This document shows positions 18,683 to 25,546 of a DNA stretch of 43,438 nucleotides, piece by piece. A program made the position numbers and the translations under genes. The stretch spans positions 1 through 43,438 of the forward strand of contig NZ_ALWB01000014.1 in NCBI RefSeq assembly GCF_000332215.1. The letters are read 5' to 3'. Origin of the DNA: Pseudanabaena biceps PCC 7429. Lineage in GTDB: Bacteria > Cyanobacteriota > Cyanobacteriia > Pseudanabaenales > Pseudanabaenaceae. Numbering within the stretch: position 1 is the stretch's first letter; each line of letters begins with the position of its first letter. A model generated the notes under the pieces. It worked only from the letters and a program-made list of their open reading frames with translations. It searched no databases and was not told where the DNA came from.

Positions 18683-18788
18683 TTATACCAAAACTAAAAA
18701 TGGCGTAGCCATTTTTGAAATCTCAAAACCTTACTGGGTTTGTTTTTTAATTCATTGAAGTGTTGGCTCACTTCAGTGAATTGGTATT
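18683..18788. repeat. Family F palindromic element, copy 1
   Basis: Ends are TTATACCAA and TTGGTATT. It has a short hairpin AAAATGGC-GTA-GCCATTTT near the left (apex GCGTAGC, 18703-18709) and a second, TTCATTGAAGTG...CACTTCAGTGAA, near the right. Copy 2 is at 38057-38159. Confidence 0.85.
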
Positions 18789-18835
18789 AAGAGATAGCTA
18801 CTCCCTTACCACCAAAGAAATAGACATACAAAACT

Positions 18836-18880
18836 AAGAATTAGACGTTGCGGCGCGAAGCGCCGCAACGTCTAATTCTT
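18836..18880. repeat. Family D palindrome, 21-bp perfect stem
   Basis: 18836-18856 pairs perfectly with 18860-18880 around a GAA loop (apex GCGAAGC). The flanks AAAGAAATAGACATA (left) and CTTCATTGGGAAGAGA (right) recur around the larger structure at 30736-30875. Confidence 0.92.
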
Positions 18881-18909
18881 CATTGGGAAGAGATTAGGAC
18901 AAATCAAAG

Positions 18910-18956
18910 CCCCAAAGATGAGTGGCGGCGCTTTGCGCCGCCACTCATCTTTGGGG
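18910..18956. repeat. Family D palindrome, 22-bp perfect stem
   Basis: 18910-18931 pairs with 18935-18956 around a TTT loop, with apex GGCGC-TTT-GCGCC. It is preceded by TTAGGACA, a left flank also seen near 7855, 31440 and 33896. Confidence 0.9.
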
Positions 18957-18971
18957 TCTTGAACCTTACGT

Positions 18972-19078
18972 TACTATAGCTGTCGCCAAATGTATTAAAG
19001 CTCAAAAAGCTATAGCTCACGCGCAGCGTGAGCTATAGCTTTTTGACTCTGGTTTTTAATTATGACCAGCTACCTAGC
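18972..19078. repeat. Family B palindromic element with an unusual left end
   Basis: The core hairpin 19002-19046 has a 21-bp perfect stem with loop GCA (apex GCGCAGC). The right end TTTTTAATTATGACCAGCTACCTA is family B. The left end CTATAGCTGTCGCCAA is not; it resembles the sequences around 19717 and 33875. Probably a chimera. This and the neighbouring repeats fill the gene-free 18425-19165 gap. Confidence 0.75.
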
Positions 19079-19165
19079 TATAGATCGCTAATTGGTAAGT
19101 AATTAATTGGCGATCGTGGGTAATCAAAACTCAACACAAAAAACTTATTTAGGTAATTTAACCGA

Positions 19166-19618
19166 TTACCATAACGCGGGAACGGGACGAGCAGGTACTG
19201 CGGCGGGAACCTCTGGTCTAGTGACAGGAACCACAGGTGCAGGCTCTTCAGGAGCAGCGCAGGCATTAAATCCTTCACTTAACAAAGAGGAACAATAAGA
19301 AGTGGGCAAATCACGGGTGCGAATTGTGGCATCGCTGACCGTTTGCAAATCCATCATTTCTCGATTAATTGCTCGAAAAGCATTGACTTGTTGTTCTATC
19401 CATTGATCCCTATATTTAAAATTGATATAGGGGGCAGGAATGTTGGGGTCGGAGGTCATATCCAAGACTTTGTTCTGTACCTGAGGATAGGTGGCAGGAA
19501 AGTTGCGAGGATATTGATCTTGATCGGTGAGCAAAGGGTCGGCAAAGGCAGCACCACTAGCTAGCAGCGTTGAAGCTGCAACTAGTGATGAAGCAAGCCA
19601 AGAGAATCTAGTACTCAT
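19166..19618 (-). CDS. Small secreted protein of unknown function
   Basis: 150 residues from ATG 19618 (MSTRFSWLASSLVAAS); ATG 19630 would add four. The open frame continues far upstream, but that part runs through two palindromes and is not protein-like. It has a clear signal peptide ending near GAAFA. A mature part contains one notable region (NKVLDMTSDPNIPAPYINFKY) and DQWIEQQVNAFRAINREMMDL. Two Cys (YCSSLL and FNACAAP) and a Pro/Ala/Val-rich C-terminal tail follow. I do not recognise a named family. It diverges from pyrE across 310 bp of palindromic DNA. Confidence 0.7.
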   Translation of the reverse strand: MSTRFSWLASSLVAASTLLASGAAFADPLLTDQDQYPRNFPATYPQVQNKVLDMTSDPNIPAPYINFKYRDQWIEQQVNAFRAINREMMDLQTVSDATIRTRDLPTSYCSSLLSEGFNACAAPEEPAPVVPVTRPEVPAAVPARPVPALW

Positions 19619-19716
19619 ATAAATACGCATCCTCAAAGTTGGACGCTGACTAATGTAGCAGATCCAGTCATAAATTGACTGGTTTCGGAAAATTGATATA
19701 TAGCTAACGCCAATTG

Positions 19717-19760
19717 TATAGCTGTTGCCAAGTGTACTAGTACACTTGGCAACAGCTATA
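19717..19760. repeat. 44-bp perfect palindrome with no spacer
   Basis: Each half is 22 bp (19717-19738 and 19739-19760) and the centre is the sixfold GTACTAGTAC. The left flank CTAACGCCAATTGTA and the arm TATAGCTGTTGCCAA relate it to the left end at 18972. It lies between the divergent secreted-protein gene and pyrE. Confidence 0.95.
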
Positions 19761-19770
19761 TTTAGGTTAT

Positions 19771-19827
19771 AAAGCCCAAAAGAGAGATATGACGCACCGC
19801 GCCGCATCTCTCTTTTGGGCTTTTTGT
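19771..19827 (+). promoter_or_regulatory. Stem-loop with T-run in the pyrE leader, possible attenuator
   Basis: An 18-bp perfect stem (19771-19788 with 19806-19823) has a 17-nt loop and a T run (GGGCTTTTTGTC). It looks like a plus-strand terminator, yet no gene ends upstream on that strand. It stands 101 bp before the pyrE start. Attenuation of pyrE is possible; a mobile palindrome of the local families is equally possible. Confidence 0.45.
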
Positions 19828-19928
19828 CATAATATAACTGCCAACAGCAGCTCAATTTTTTGTTGTGAGGGGATAAGCAGCATTTAAACTAAAAAAGTAT
19901 TTACAAAATCAAAAGCTAAGTCAAAGTT

Positions 19929-20492
19929 GTGGAACATCCAAATCGCGAACAGTTGCTCGATCTGTTTTGTCGTCTTGCTTATAAGAGTGGCGACTTTATC
20001 CTCTCCTCTGGGCAAAAAAGTACCTATTACATCAATGGCAAATTAGTCACGCTACATCCATTTGGTGCTCTGTGGACGGGACAGGTCTTATTAGAGATGT
20101 TGCCAGCAGAGACAGGGGCAGTGGCAGGTTTAACCTTAGGTGCCGATCCGATCGTGAGTGCGGTAAGTGTGGTATCGGCCTATGAAAATAGACCAATTCC
20201 TGCTTTGATCGTTCGCAAGCAGCCAAAAGGACATGGAACGGCCGCATGGATTGAAGGTCCTGAACTTGTGCCAAATACGAATGTGGTAGTGCTAGAGGAT
20301 GTGGTGACAACTGGGCAATCGGCATTACTCGCTGTCGAGAAATTACGTGATGCTGGTTACACTGTTACCCATGTATTAACGCTGGTCGATCGCCAACAGG
20401 GGGGAGCCGAGCTTTACGCTAAGGAGGGGCTAAAGTTTGGTGCGGTATTTAATATTGGTGAAATACAGAATTACGCCAAGGAACTGCATTAA
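19929..20492 (+). CDS. pyrE: Orotate phosphoribosyltransferase
   Basis: 187 residues from GTG 19929 (MEHPNREQLLDLFCRLAYKS). It shows the OPRT features SGQKSTYYINGK, a Lys-rich catalytic loop (VRKQPKGHGTAAWIEG) and the PRPP-binding motif VVVLEDVVTTGQSAL. It converts orotate plus PRPP to OMP in pyrimidine synthesis in the cytoplasm. Length is normal for short bacterial PyrE. The last three codons (CTG CAT TAA) fall in the outer arm of a long inverted repeat. It converges with the prohibitin gene. Confidence 0.95.
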   Translation: MEHPNREQLLDLFCRLAYKSGDFILSSGQKSTYYINGKLVTLHPFGALWTGQVLLEMLPAETGAVAGLTLGADPIVSAVSVVSAYENRPIPALIVRKQPKGHGTAAWIEGPELVPNTNVVVLEDVVTTGQSALLAVEKLRDAGYTVTHVLTLVDRQQGGAELYAKEGLKFGAVFNIGEIQNYAKELH

Positions 20493-20542
20493 CAAGAAAG
20501 AAAAAGAGGGCTTAGCCCTCTTTTTCTTTTGTTAATGCAGTT
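20482..20542. terminator. Bidirectional terminator overlapping the pyrE stop
   Basis: The inner stem is 15 bp (20497-20511 with 20515-20529) around TTA, with A and T runs. After a small bulge the pairing resumes for 12 bp (20482-20493 with 20531-20542), so the pyrE stop codon is within the stem. It serves both pyrE and the convergent prohibitin gene. Confidence 0.9.
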
Positions 20543-20549
20543 ATTAATG

Positions 20550-21359
20550 CTACTTTTGCGATTTGGCAATATCTAGATTTAGGAATGGAACTGCACCATT
20601 TCCTCCTAATACTTGGGGAAACTTGCCATCCCATTTTTCGATCGCTTGTTTCTGCAATAGTTCTGAAGTTAGGGTCTCGCGTAGAAGGCGTTGGGCTTCC
20701 GCTTGCCCCTTGGCGCGATTGATCGTTGCCTCAGCTTCCTGCTCGGCTTCTCTGGCAATATATACAGCTCGCTGAGCGCGTTGTTCCGCAATCTGTTTCT
20801 CCTCTACTGCCTTGGAAAATTCGGTTGAGAAATTTAGATCGACTACGCTGGTATCTAGAACGATAATGCCATACTTACTCAAACGTTGACTCAAAGCTTC
20901 ATCAAAATCTAGCTTAAGCTCATCGCGCTTAGTGATTGCCTCTTCTACGGTGCGTCTTGCCGCAGCCACTTTAAACGACTCTTGAGTTTGTGGGGCAATG
21001 ATTTTGGAAACAATATTTTGCAAAGTGCCTTGAGTACGGCGGATGGTTACCACCTCAATGGGATCGAGTCGAAAGTTAATTGCAAAACTTGCTGTGAGTT
21101 GTTGTAAATCCTTGGTGGAACTTTGGGCGGGGACTTCAAATTTCTGGACGGTTAAATCATAGACATCAACCTGTGAAATTACGGGTGGCTTGAAATGTAC
21201 TCCCTCAAGTAATACGCCATCCTTAGCTTTTCCTAATATGCTCAGTACACCTGCTTCTCCAGGATTAATAATTACGAATGAATTAAAACTAATAACTGCG
21301 AGAATTCCTAATATGGCAACTAGGATTAAGGATTGCCAGCTCGTTTCTTGGTCTTGCAT
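20550..21359 (-). CDS. Prohibitin-family SPFH membrane protein
   Basis: 269 residues. One N-terminal transmembrane segment (about 12-30) is followed by a prohibitin-type Band 7 domain starting VIINPGEAGVLSILGKAKDG. A long charged coiled coil follows (FSKAVEEKQIAEQRAQRA and beyond, about 180-235). Prohibitins make large rings in membranes and in cyanobacteria are found in thylakoid and plasma membranes; proposed roles are quality control and membrane organisation. Start ATG 21359 with a GGAAAAAG sequence upstream. It is downstream of recJ on the same strand but separated by 120 bp including a family B repeat. Confidence 0.92.
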   Translation of the reverse strand: MQDQETSWQSLILVAILGILAVISFNSFVIINPGEAGVLSILGKAKDGVLLEGVHFKPPVISQVDVYDLTVQKFEVPAQSSTKDLQQLTASFAINFRLDPIEVVTIRRTQGTLQNIVSKIIAPQTQESFKVAAARRTVEEAITKRDELKLDFDEALSQRLSKYGIIVLDTSVVDLNFSTEFSKAVEEKQIAEQRAQRAVYIAREAEQEAEATINRAKGQAEAQRLLRETLTSELLQKQAIEKWDGKFPQVLGGNGAVPFLNLDIAKSQK

Positions 21360-21393
21360 TACTTTTTCCTAATATCTGTGGTTTTCGATCATA

Positions 21394-21496
21394 TAAGTAA
21401 GTGGGCTTAATTAACTATAAAACCTAGAACCTACGGCGCACGCTGCGCGTGCGCCGTAGGTTTGAGATCTGGATTTTAATTATTGGGCTAGTTGCT
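21394..21496. repeat. Family B palindromic element overlapping the recJ 3' end
   Basis: Left end TAAGTAAGTGGGCTTAATTAA (21394). The core hairpin 21428-21462 has a 16-bp perfect stem, loop TGC, apex GCTGCGC (the complement of GCGCAGC). The right end TTTTAATTATTGGGCTAGTTGCT is a diverged family B end. It contains the recJ stop codon (21480-21482) and the last four or five sense codons. Confidence 0.75.
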
Positions 21497-23765
21497 GTAA
21501 CTGATGATCGAAAAACTGCTGTTGAAAAGTGAGTTCATTGGCTGCTTGAATGAATTTTTGGGATAGGGGTGGAGGAGTTGTATTTAAGGCGATCGCCTCA
21601 ATACGGATGGTTGGGTTGTCTGGATCTAGTGGGTTATCGATCGCCCGAACCACATAGCCATATTGTTGTAACTCCTCGAAGCCCATTTGCAATATATCGC
21701 GATCGCCAATTCCTAACTTGGCAACTAGTTGCGATCGCTTAATCTCTTTACCAGTCCGACTGAGATATTTAGCAATTCCTACTAACGTTTGCCATGCGAT
21801 CTTGCCATTGATCTTTTGGGGATTGGGATAGGTAAGCGCGAGGGATTGATTGGCTTGCTGAGCGCTAGCGATAATGGTATTGAGATCTTGCCAACTTTGC
21901 GGACAGCGATCGCAGATAGTTGTCACTAAATGGCGATCGATTGTGTCATCTTTGCCGCGCCAATCAATAATTTTAAGATTTGCGTCAGCCTTGTTGAAGG
22001 ATTTCGCAAGGGCAGGTATCTCGTTAGCAAGAGGCGTACTTTGGGCATGAAAATCGATTAGCCTGACATCGTAACGCTTGCGAAAGGCATTATCGACTAA
22101 CTCGATCACGATATCGCAAGGAGTATCGGGTAATTCGTAGCTATAATGTCCCCACCAATCGCCATGAATCCGATTGCCCTGCCGATCGCTTAGGGTAAAT
22201 TCTGTTTTGATATATTCAACTTTCTGACCTTTGGGTGTACGGATATTCGCATTGGATATGTCTGAAAAGTGACAATTGCGAACCAATAATCGAGGATAGG
22301 AGTTCCCCATCCCAAAAGGTTCTAACTGTTTTAGCTCGTTAAATAAATCTTTGTTTAAATCGGCGATCTCTACTTCTAAATCAATCGTGATTTTCTTACT
22401 TTGCAATACTCCATATTGACTCCAGAACGAACGATCAATTGCCTCAATTAATACCTGTAAATTCTCGATCTGAAAGCTCAAGCCCCCCGCAAGGGGATGT
22501 CCGCCGAAGCTCTGCAATAGATGCTCTTGACCCTTGAGCAGATCGTAGAGATTGATGCCCTCTAGCGATCGCGCACTACCTTTGGCAAGATCATCCTCAA
22601 GGGTGCAGAGGATCGTCGGGCGACCATATTCGGCAACCACTTGCCCTGCTACTAATCCTAAGATGCCCACCGACCATTGCGGATCGACCAAGACAATAAT
22701 GCCTACGGTTGATAAATCTAGTTGGGCAATTTTGGCTTGCACCTGTTTGAATACTCTTTTTTGGAGGGCTTTCCGCTGAGTATTTGCCATTTCGGTCTGT
22801 TCGATCAGCGCTTTACACAACTGCTCATCTTGGGTGGTAAGTAGTTCCACGCATTTTCGTACATCTCCCCAGATCCGACTGACGGCATTAATGCGTGGGG
22901 CAATGCCAAAACTAATGTCGATGGGGCGATCGCCAACCCTTTTACATTGCTCTAACAGCATTCGTACGCCGAGGCGCTTTTTTTGACGCAATACTTCAAT
23001 TCCCTTTTGGGCGAGATAGCGACAGTCTCCCGTAAGCTGCACTAAGTCGGCAACTAAGCCGATCGCCACTAAATCCAATAAATCCTCTAGGGGCTGTTGC
23101 GGTACTTCGGGCATGGTGGCATAGAGGGCTTCCATGAGTTTATAAGCGACGGCAACTCCCGACAAATGGAATAATGGATGGTCGCTGTTTAAATAGCGAG
23201 GATTGATAATTGCCGTGACAGGAGGACGCTCGTCGGGCAAGGTATGGTGATCGGTGACGATCGTATCAATTCCTAATTCTTGAGCGTAGCTTAGAGCTGC
23301 AAGGCTGGTGCTACCCGTATCACAGGTAATAATTAGACTGAGAACCTTGTCTGCGGCTTCACATTGCGATCTCAACTCATCTAATCCCCTAAGGGATATT
23401 CCATGAGATTCTTTTAACCGATCGGGAATATAAAAAACTAAGCGATCGCCTTGAGCAAAAAACTGCCCTAATCCTTCCCATAAAACCGATGTAGCCGTGA
23501 TCCCATCGGCATCAAAATCTCCCCAAATGGCGATCGTTTCGCCTCGTTCGTAAGCTGTTTGGATACGGGCGATCGCGATCGCCATTTCGGGCAAGGCAAA
23601 GGCACTAGTGGGTTGATAGGCTTCTATGTCCAAAAATGCGCTGACCTGTTCGGGACTCACAAATCCTCTTTGCCAGAGTAACTGCGCTGCAAATTTACCC
23701 ACCCTGTCCCGTATCCAAGTCGGTGGATCGATAGAATCTAAAATTTGCCAATTAGTTAAGGTCAT
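21480..23765 (-). CDS. recJ: Single-stranded-DNA-specific exonuclease RecJ
   Basis: 761 residues from ATG 23765 (MTLTNWQILDS); a TTG at 23792 would add nine. It has the DHH-superfamily motifs GDFDADG at about 82-88, CDTGSTS, DHH at 172-174, and the DHHA1 motif GGHPLAGGLSF. RecJ degrades ssDNA 5' to 3' in recombination and mismatch or base-excision repair. It is about 180 residues longer than E. coli RecJ; the extra C-terminal domain (after about 560) is usual in cyanobacterial homologues. The final codons come from a family B repeat end, so the last residues may differ from relatives. Confidence 0.95.
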   Translation of the reverse strand: MTLTNWQILDSIDPPTWIRDRVGKFAAQLLWQRGFVSPEQVSAFLDIEAYQPTSAFALPEMAIAIARIQTAYERGETIAIWGDFDADGITATSVLWEGLGQFFAQGDRLVFYIPDRLKESHGISLRGLDELRSQCEAADKVLSLIITCDTGSTSLAALSYAQELGIDTIVTDHHTLPDERPPVTAIINPRYLNSDHPLFHLSGVAVAYKLMEALYATMPEVPQQPLEDLLDLVAIGLVADLVQLTGDCRYLAQKGIEVLRQKKRLGVRMLLEQCKRVGDRPIDISFGIAPRINAVSRIWGDVRKCVELLTTQDEQLCKALIEQTEMANTQRKALQKRVFKQVQAKIAQLDLSTVGIIVLVDPQWSVGILGLVAGQVVAEYGRPTILCTLEDDLAKGSARSLEGINLYDLLKGQEHLLQSFGGHPLAGGLSFQIENLQVLIEAIDRSFWSQYGVLQSKKITIDLEVEIADLNKDLFNELKQLEPFGMGNSYPRLLVRNCHFSDISNANIRTPKGQKVEYIKTEFTLSDRQGNRIHGDWWGHYSYELPDTPCDIVIELVDNAFRKRYDVRLIDFHAQSTPLANEIPALAKSFNKADANLKIIDWRGKDDTIDRHLVTTICDRCPQSWQDLNTIIASAQQANQSLALTYPNPQKINGKIAWQTLVGIAKYLSRTGKEIKRSQLVAKLGIGDRDILQMGFEELQQYGYVVRAIDNPLDPDNPTIRIEAIALNTTPPPLSQKFIQAANELTFQQQFFDHQLQQLAQ

Positions 23766-23819
23766 ATTGCTATCGATAACTTCTTCTCCCAAAATAACCC
23801 ATGACCTATTTCGGGATTT

Positions 23820-23886
23820 ATACCAAAACTAAAAATGGCGTAGCCATTTTTTAGTTTTTCAAACCTTTAATTATGCCTAGCTACTT
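23820..23886. repeat. Chimeric repeat: family F left end joined to family B right end
   Basis: It starts TTATACCAAAACTAAAAATGGC-GTA-GCC as in family F copy 1 (apex GCGTAGC, 23838-23844). About 45 bp later it ends TTTAATTATGCCTAGCTACTTAA, the family B right end. The right TIR overlaps the stop codon of the downstream hybrid kinase gene by two bases. Confidence 0.8.
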
Positions 23887-25042
23887 AATGCGCAGTAAAA
23901 GAAAGTTCTGAAGTTTGATTAGAAGATAAATCATTACAGGGCAAAATAATCGTGAAACGGCTTCCCACCCCTAATTCACTAGTTGCTTCAATGCTTCCGC
24001 CGTGCAGTTCGATAATTTTTTTGACAAAGGTCAGCCCCAGACCCATGCCATCATACTTGCGACTATAACCAGTATCGACTTGCTTAAAGGGTTGAAAAAT
24101 TCTATGTAAATCTTCTTTAGCGATACCAATGCCACTGTCAGTTACTGAGATGCGAACTGGTGTCGTGAAATTAGACTCTCGTTGATATTCTCGCTGATTT
24201 TCGCAGGTTAGTTCGAGGATAATATGACCATTTTCAGGTGTAAATTTCACCGCATTATTGAGCAAATGCATTAGAGCCTGAAAAATGCGTCTTTCATCTA
24301 AAATCATAGAGGGAATTCCTTCTTGAATTTTCGATTCAATCTTAATTCGTTTGGGCGCTGCGATCTTGGCAACACAACCAAGACAGGTTTGACAAAGTGA
24401 AGCGAGCGACATCGGTTCGATGGTTAATTTAAACTCCCCTGCTTCAAGCATGGATAGATCGATCATGTTATTAACTAAGTTTAATAAATGATCACCACTG
24501 CTATTGATAACTTGAATTGCTTCCAATTGTTTGGGATTGATCGAACCAAATACTTCTTCCTTCAAACAGTCCGAAAAGCCTAAAATTGCATTAAGAGGAG
24601 TGCGAAGTTCGTGACTGACTACGGACAATAATTTCTCTTTGAGGGTGGTTTCCTTTTGTTCGTCGTTTTGAGCGCGATGGGTGGTTAAGGCGATCGCTAA
24701 TGTGGAAAGGAGTTGCTCTTGCCGAAAAGGTTTAACTACATAGCCCATGGGATTAGTCGATTGGGCTCTTTTTAAGGTTTCTGCATCTGAAAAAGCAGTG
24801 AGGTAAACAACGGGAATATCGCAGAAGGATTGAATAAACTGGGCGAGCTTTATCCCATCAATATCTCCTTTGATCCGAATATCTAGAAGAACGAGTTTAG
24901 GAGAATATTCTAAGATCTTCTGGATGGCCGTCTGAGCATCAACAGCGATCGCACAAATGGTATAACCTTCGTCACGAAGTATTTGGGCAATATCTTGCGC
25001 GACTAGTCTTTCATCTTCAACTATGATTACTGGGATACTCAA
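23885..25042 (-). CDS. Response regulator-histidine kinase hybrid (REC-HisKA-HATPase)
   Basis: 385 residues. The N-terminal receiver domain (1-120) has the acidic pocket E9/D10, phosphoacceptor D54 (LLDIRI) and K104 (VVKPF). It is followed by a HisKA domain with H144 in SHELRTPLNA and a HATPase_c domain (LLNNAVKFTPENG, DSGIGIAKED, GMGLGLTFVKKI). It has no membrane segment and is thus cytosolic. The REC-first order suggests a kinase whose activity is tuned by an upstream phosphodonor. The start is TTG 25042 because the receiver fold begins there and GAGGTTAAGG lies upstream. The large PAS kinase is 504 bp upstream on the same strand and is the obvious candidate partner, but this is inference. 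Confidence 0.92.
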   Translation of the reverse strand: MSIPVIIVEDERLVAQDIAQILRDEGYTICAIAVDAQTAIQKILEYSPKLVLLDIRIKGDIDGIKLAQFIQSFCDIPVVYLTAFSDAETLKRAQSTNPMGYVVKPFRQEQLLSTLAIALTTHRAQNDEQKETTLKEKLLSVVSHELRTPLNAILGFSDCLKEEVFGSINPKQLEAIQVINSSGDHLLNLVNNMIDLSMLEAGEFKLTIEPMSLASLCQTCLGCVAKIAAPKRIKIESKIQEGIPSMILDERRIFQALMHLLNNAVKFTPENGHIILELTCENQREYQRESNFTTPVRISVTDSGIGIAKEDLHRIFQPFKQVDTGYSRKYDGMGLGLTFVKKIIELHGGSIEATSELGVGSRFTIILPCNDLSSNQTSELSFTAH

Positions 25043-25113
25043 TACCTTAACCTCGTTCAGAAAGCTGCCTGCAAACCAATCTTGATTCTATGATTCTTTG
25101 AGATTCCTATAGG

Positions 25114-25260
25114 ATAACCCAAGTTGCTACCTATCAAAAATCGTCTTAGAACAAGTTGAAAAGAGCCTTGCTAAGTCCTAAATAATGTTGCTTTTATATA
25201 AAAATCTAGCATTTTTTGTTTTAACTTTAGTTTTGGATAAATAGGTAGCAACTTGGATTA
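25114..25260. repeat. 147-bp element bounded by 20-bp terminal inverted repeats
   Basis: TAACCCAAGTTGCTACCTAT (ending 25134) is matched by ATAGGTAGCAACTTGGATTA (25241-25260) with one mismatch. The interior is AT-rich, has no ORF, and ends in a T-rich segment. It is a MITE-like structure unrelated to families A, B, D or F. No other copy is in the window. Confidence 0.75.
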
Positions 25261-25410
25261 GGATATTAATCTCAACATAAAATTTACATTCATCTTAGCG
25301 TAGAAAGCTGCATGGATAAACAAGTTACTATACAAACTATTGTGATTTCCTAGGGCGATTAGATGCTTGTTATCACATGACTATAATATTTTTTGCCCAA
25401 ATTTTATATG

Positions 25411-25505
25411 ATTAGTTCAGCATAATTAAAAATAAAACTAGACGGCATAATGCTTGCTATACGGTCAGTACACCCTTCTAGTTTTTAACTTTTTTAGCTA
25501 CTTAG
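25411..25505. repeat. Family B element, degenerate core
   Basis: Left end TTAGTTCAGCATAATTAAAA and right end TTTTTAGCTACTTA are family B. The internal stem is decayed (AAAACTAGA ... TCTAGTTTTT only). It lies just after the multi-PAS kinase gene; (CTTTT)n follows at 25526-25546. Together with the 147-bp element it fills the 25043-25546 gap. Confidence 0.7.
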
Positions 25506-25546
25506 ATAATTGTTCTGCTTTTTTTCTTTTCTTTTCTTTTCTTTTC

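Noticed and set aside
19107-19298. Plus-strand ORF of 63 codons rich in Gly, Thr and Ala
   Set aside because: It is antisense to the Pro/Ala-rich tail of the secreted protein, which has a convincing signal peptide.
19619-19855. N-terminal extension of the small secreted protein
   Set aside because: The open frame there runs through the 44-bp palindrome and a hairpin; the signal peptide starts naturally at 19618 or 19630.
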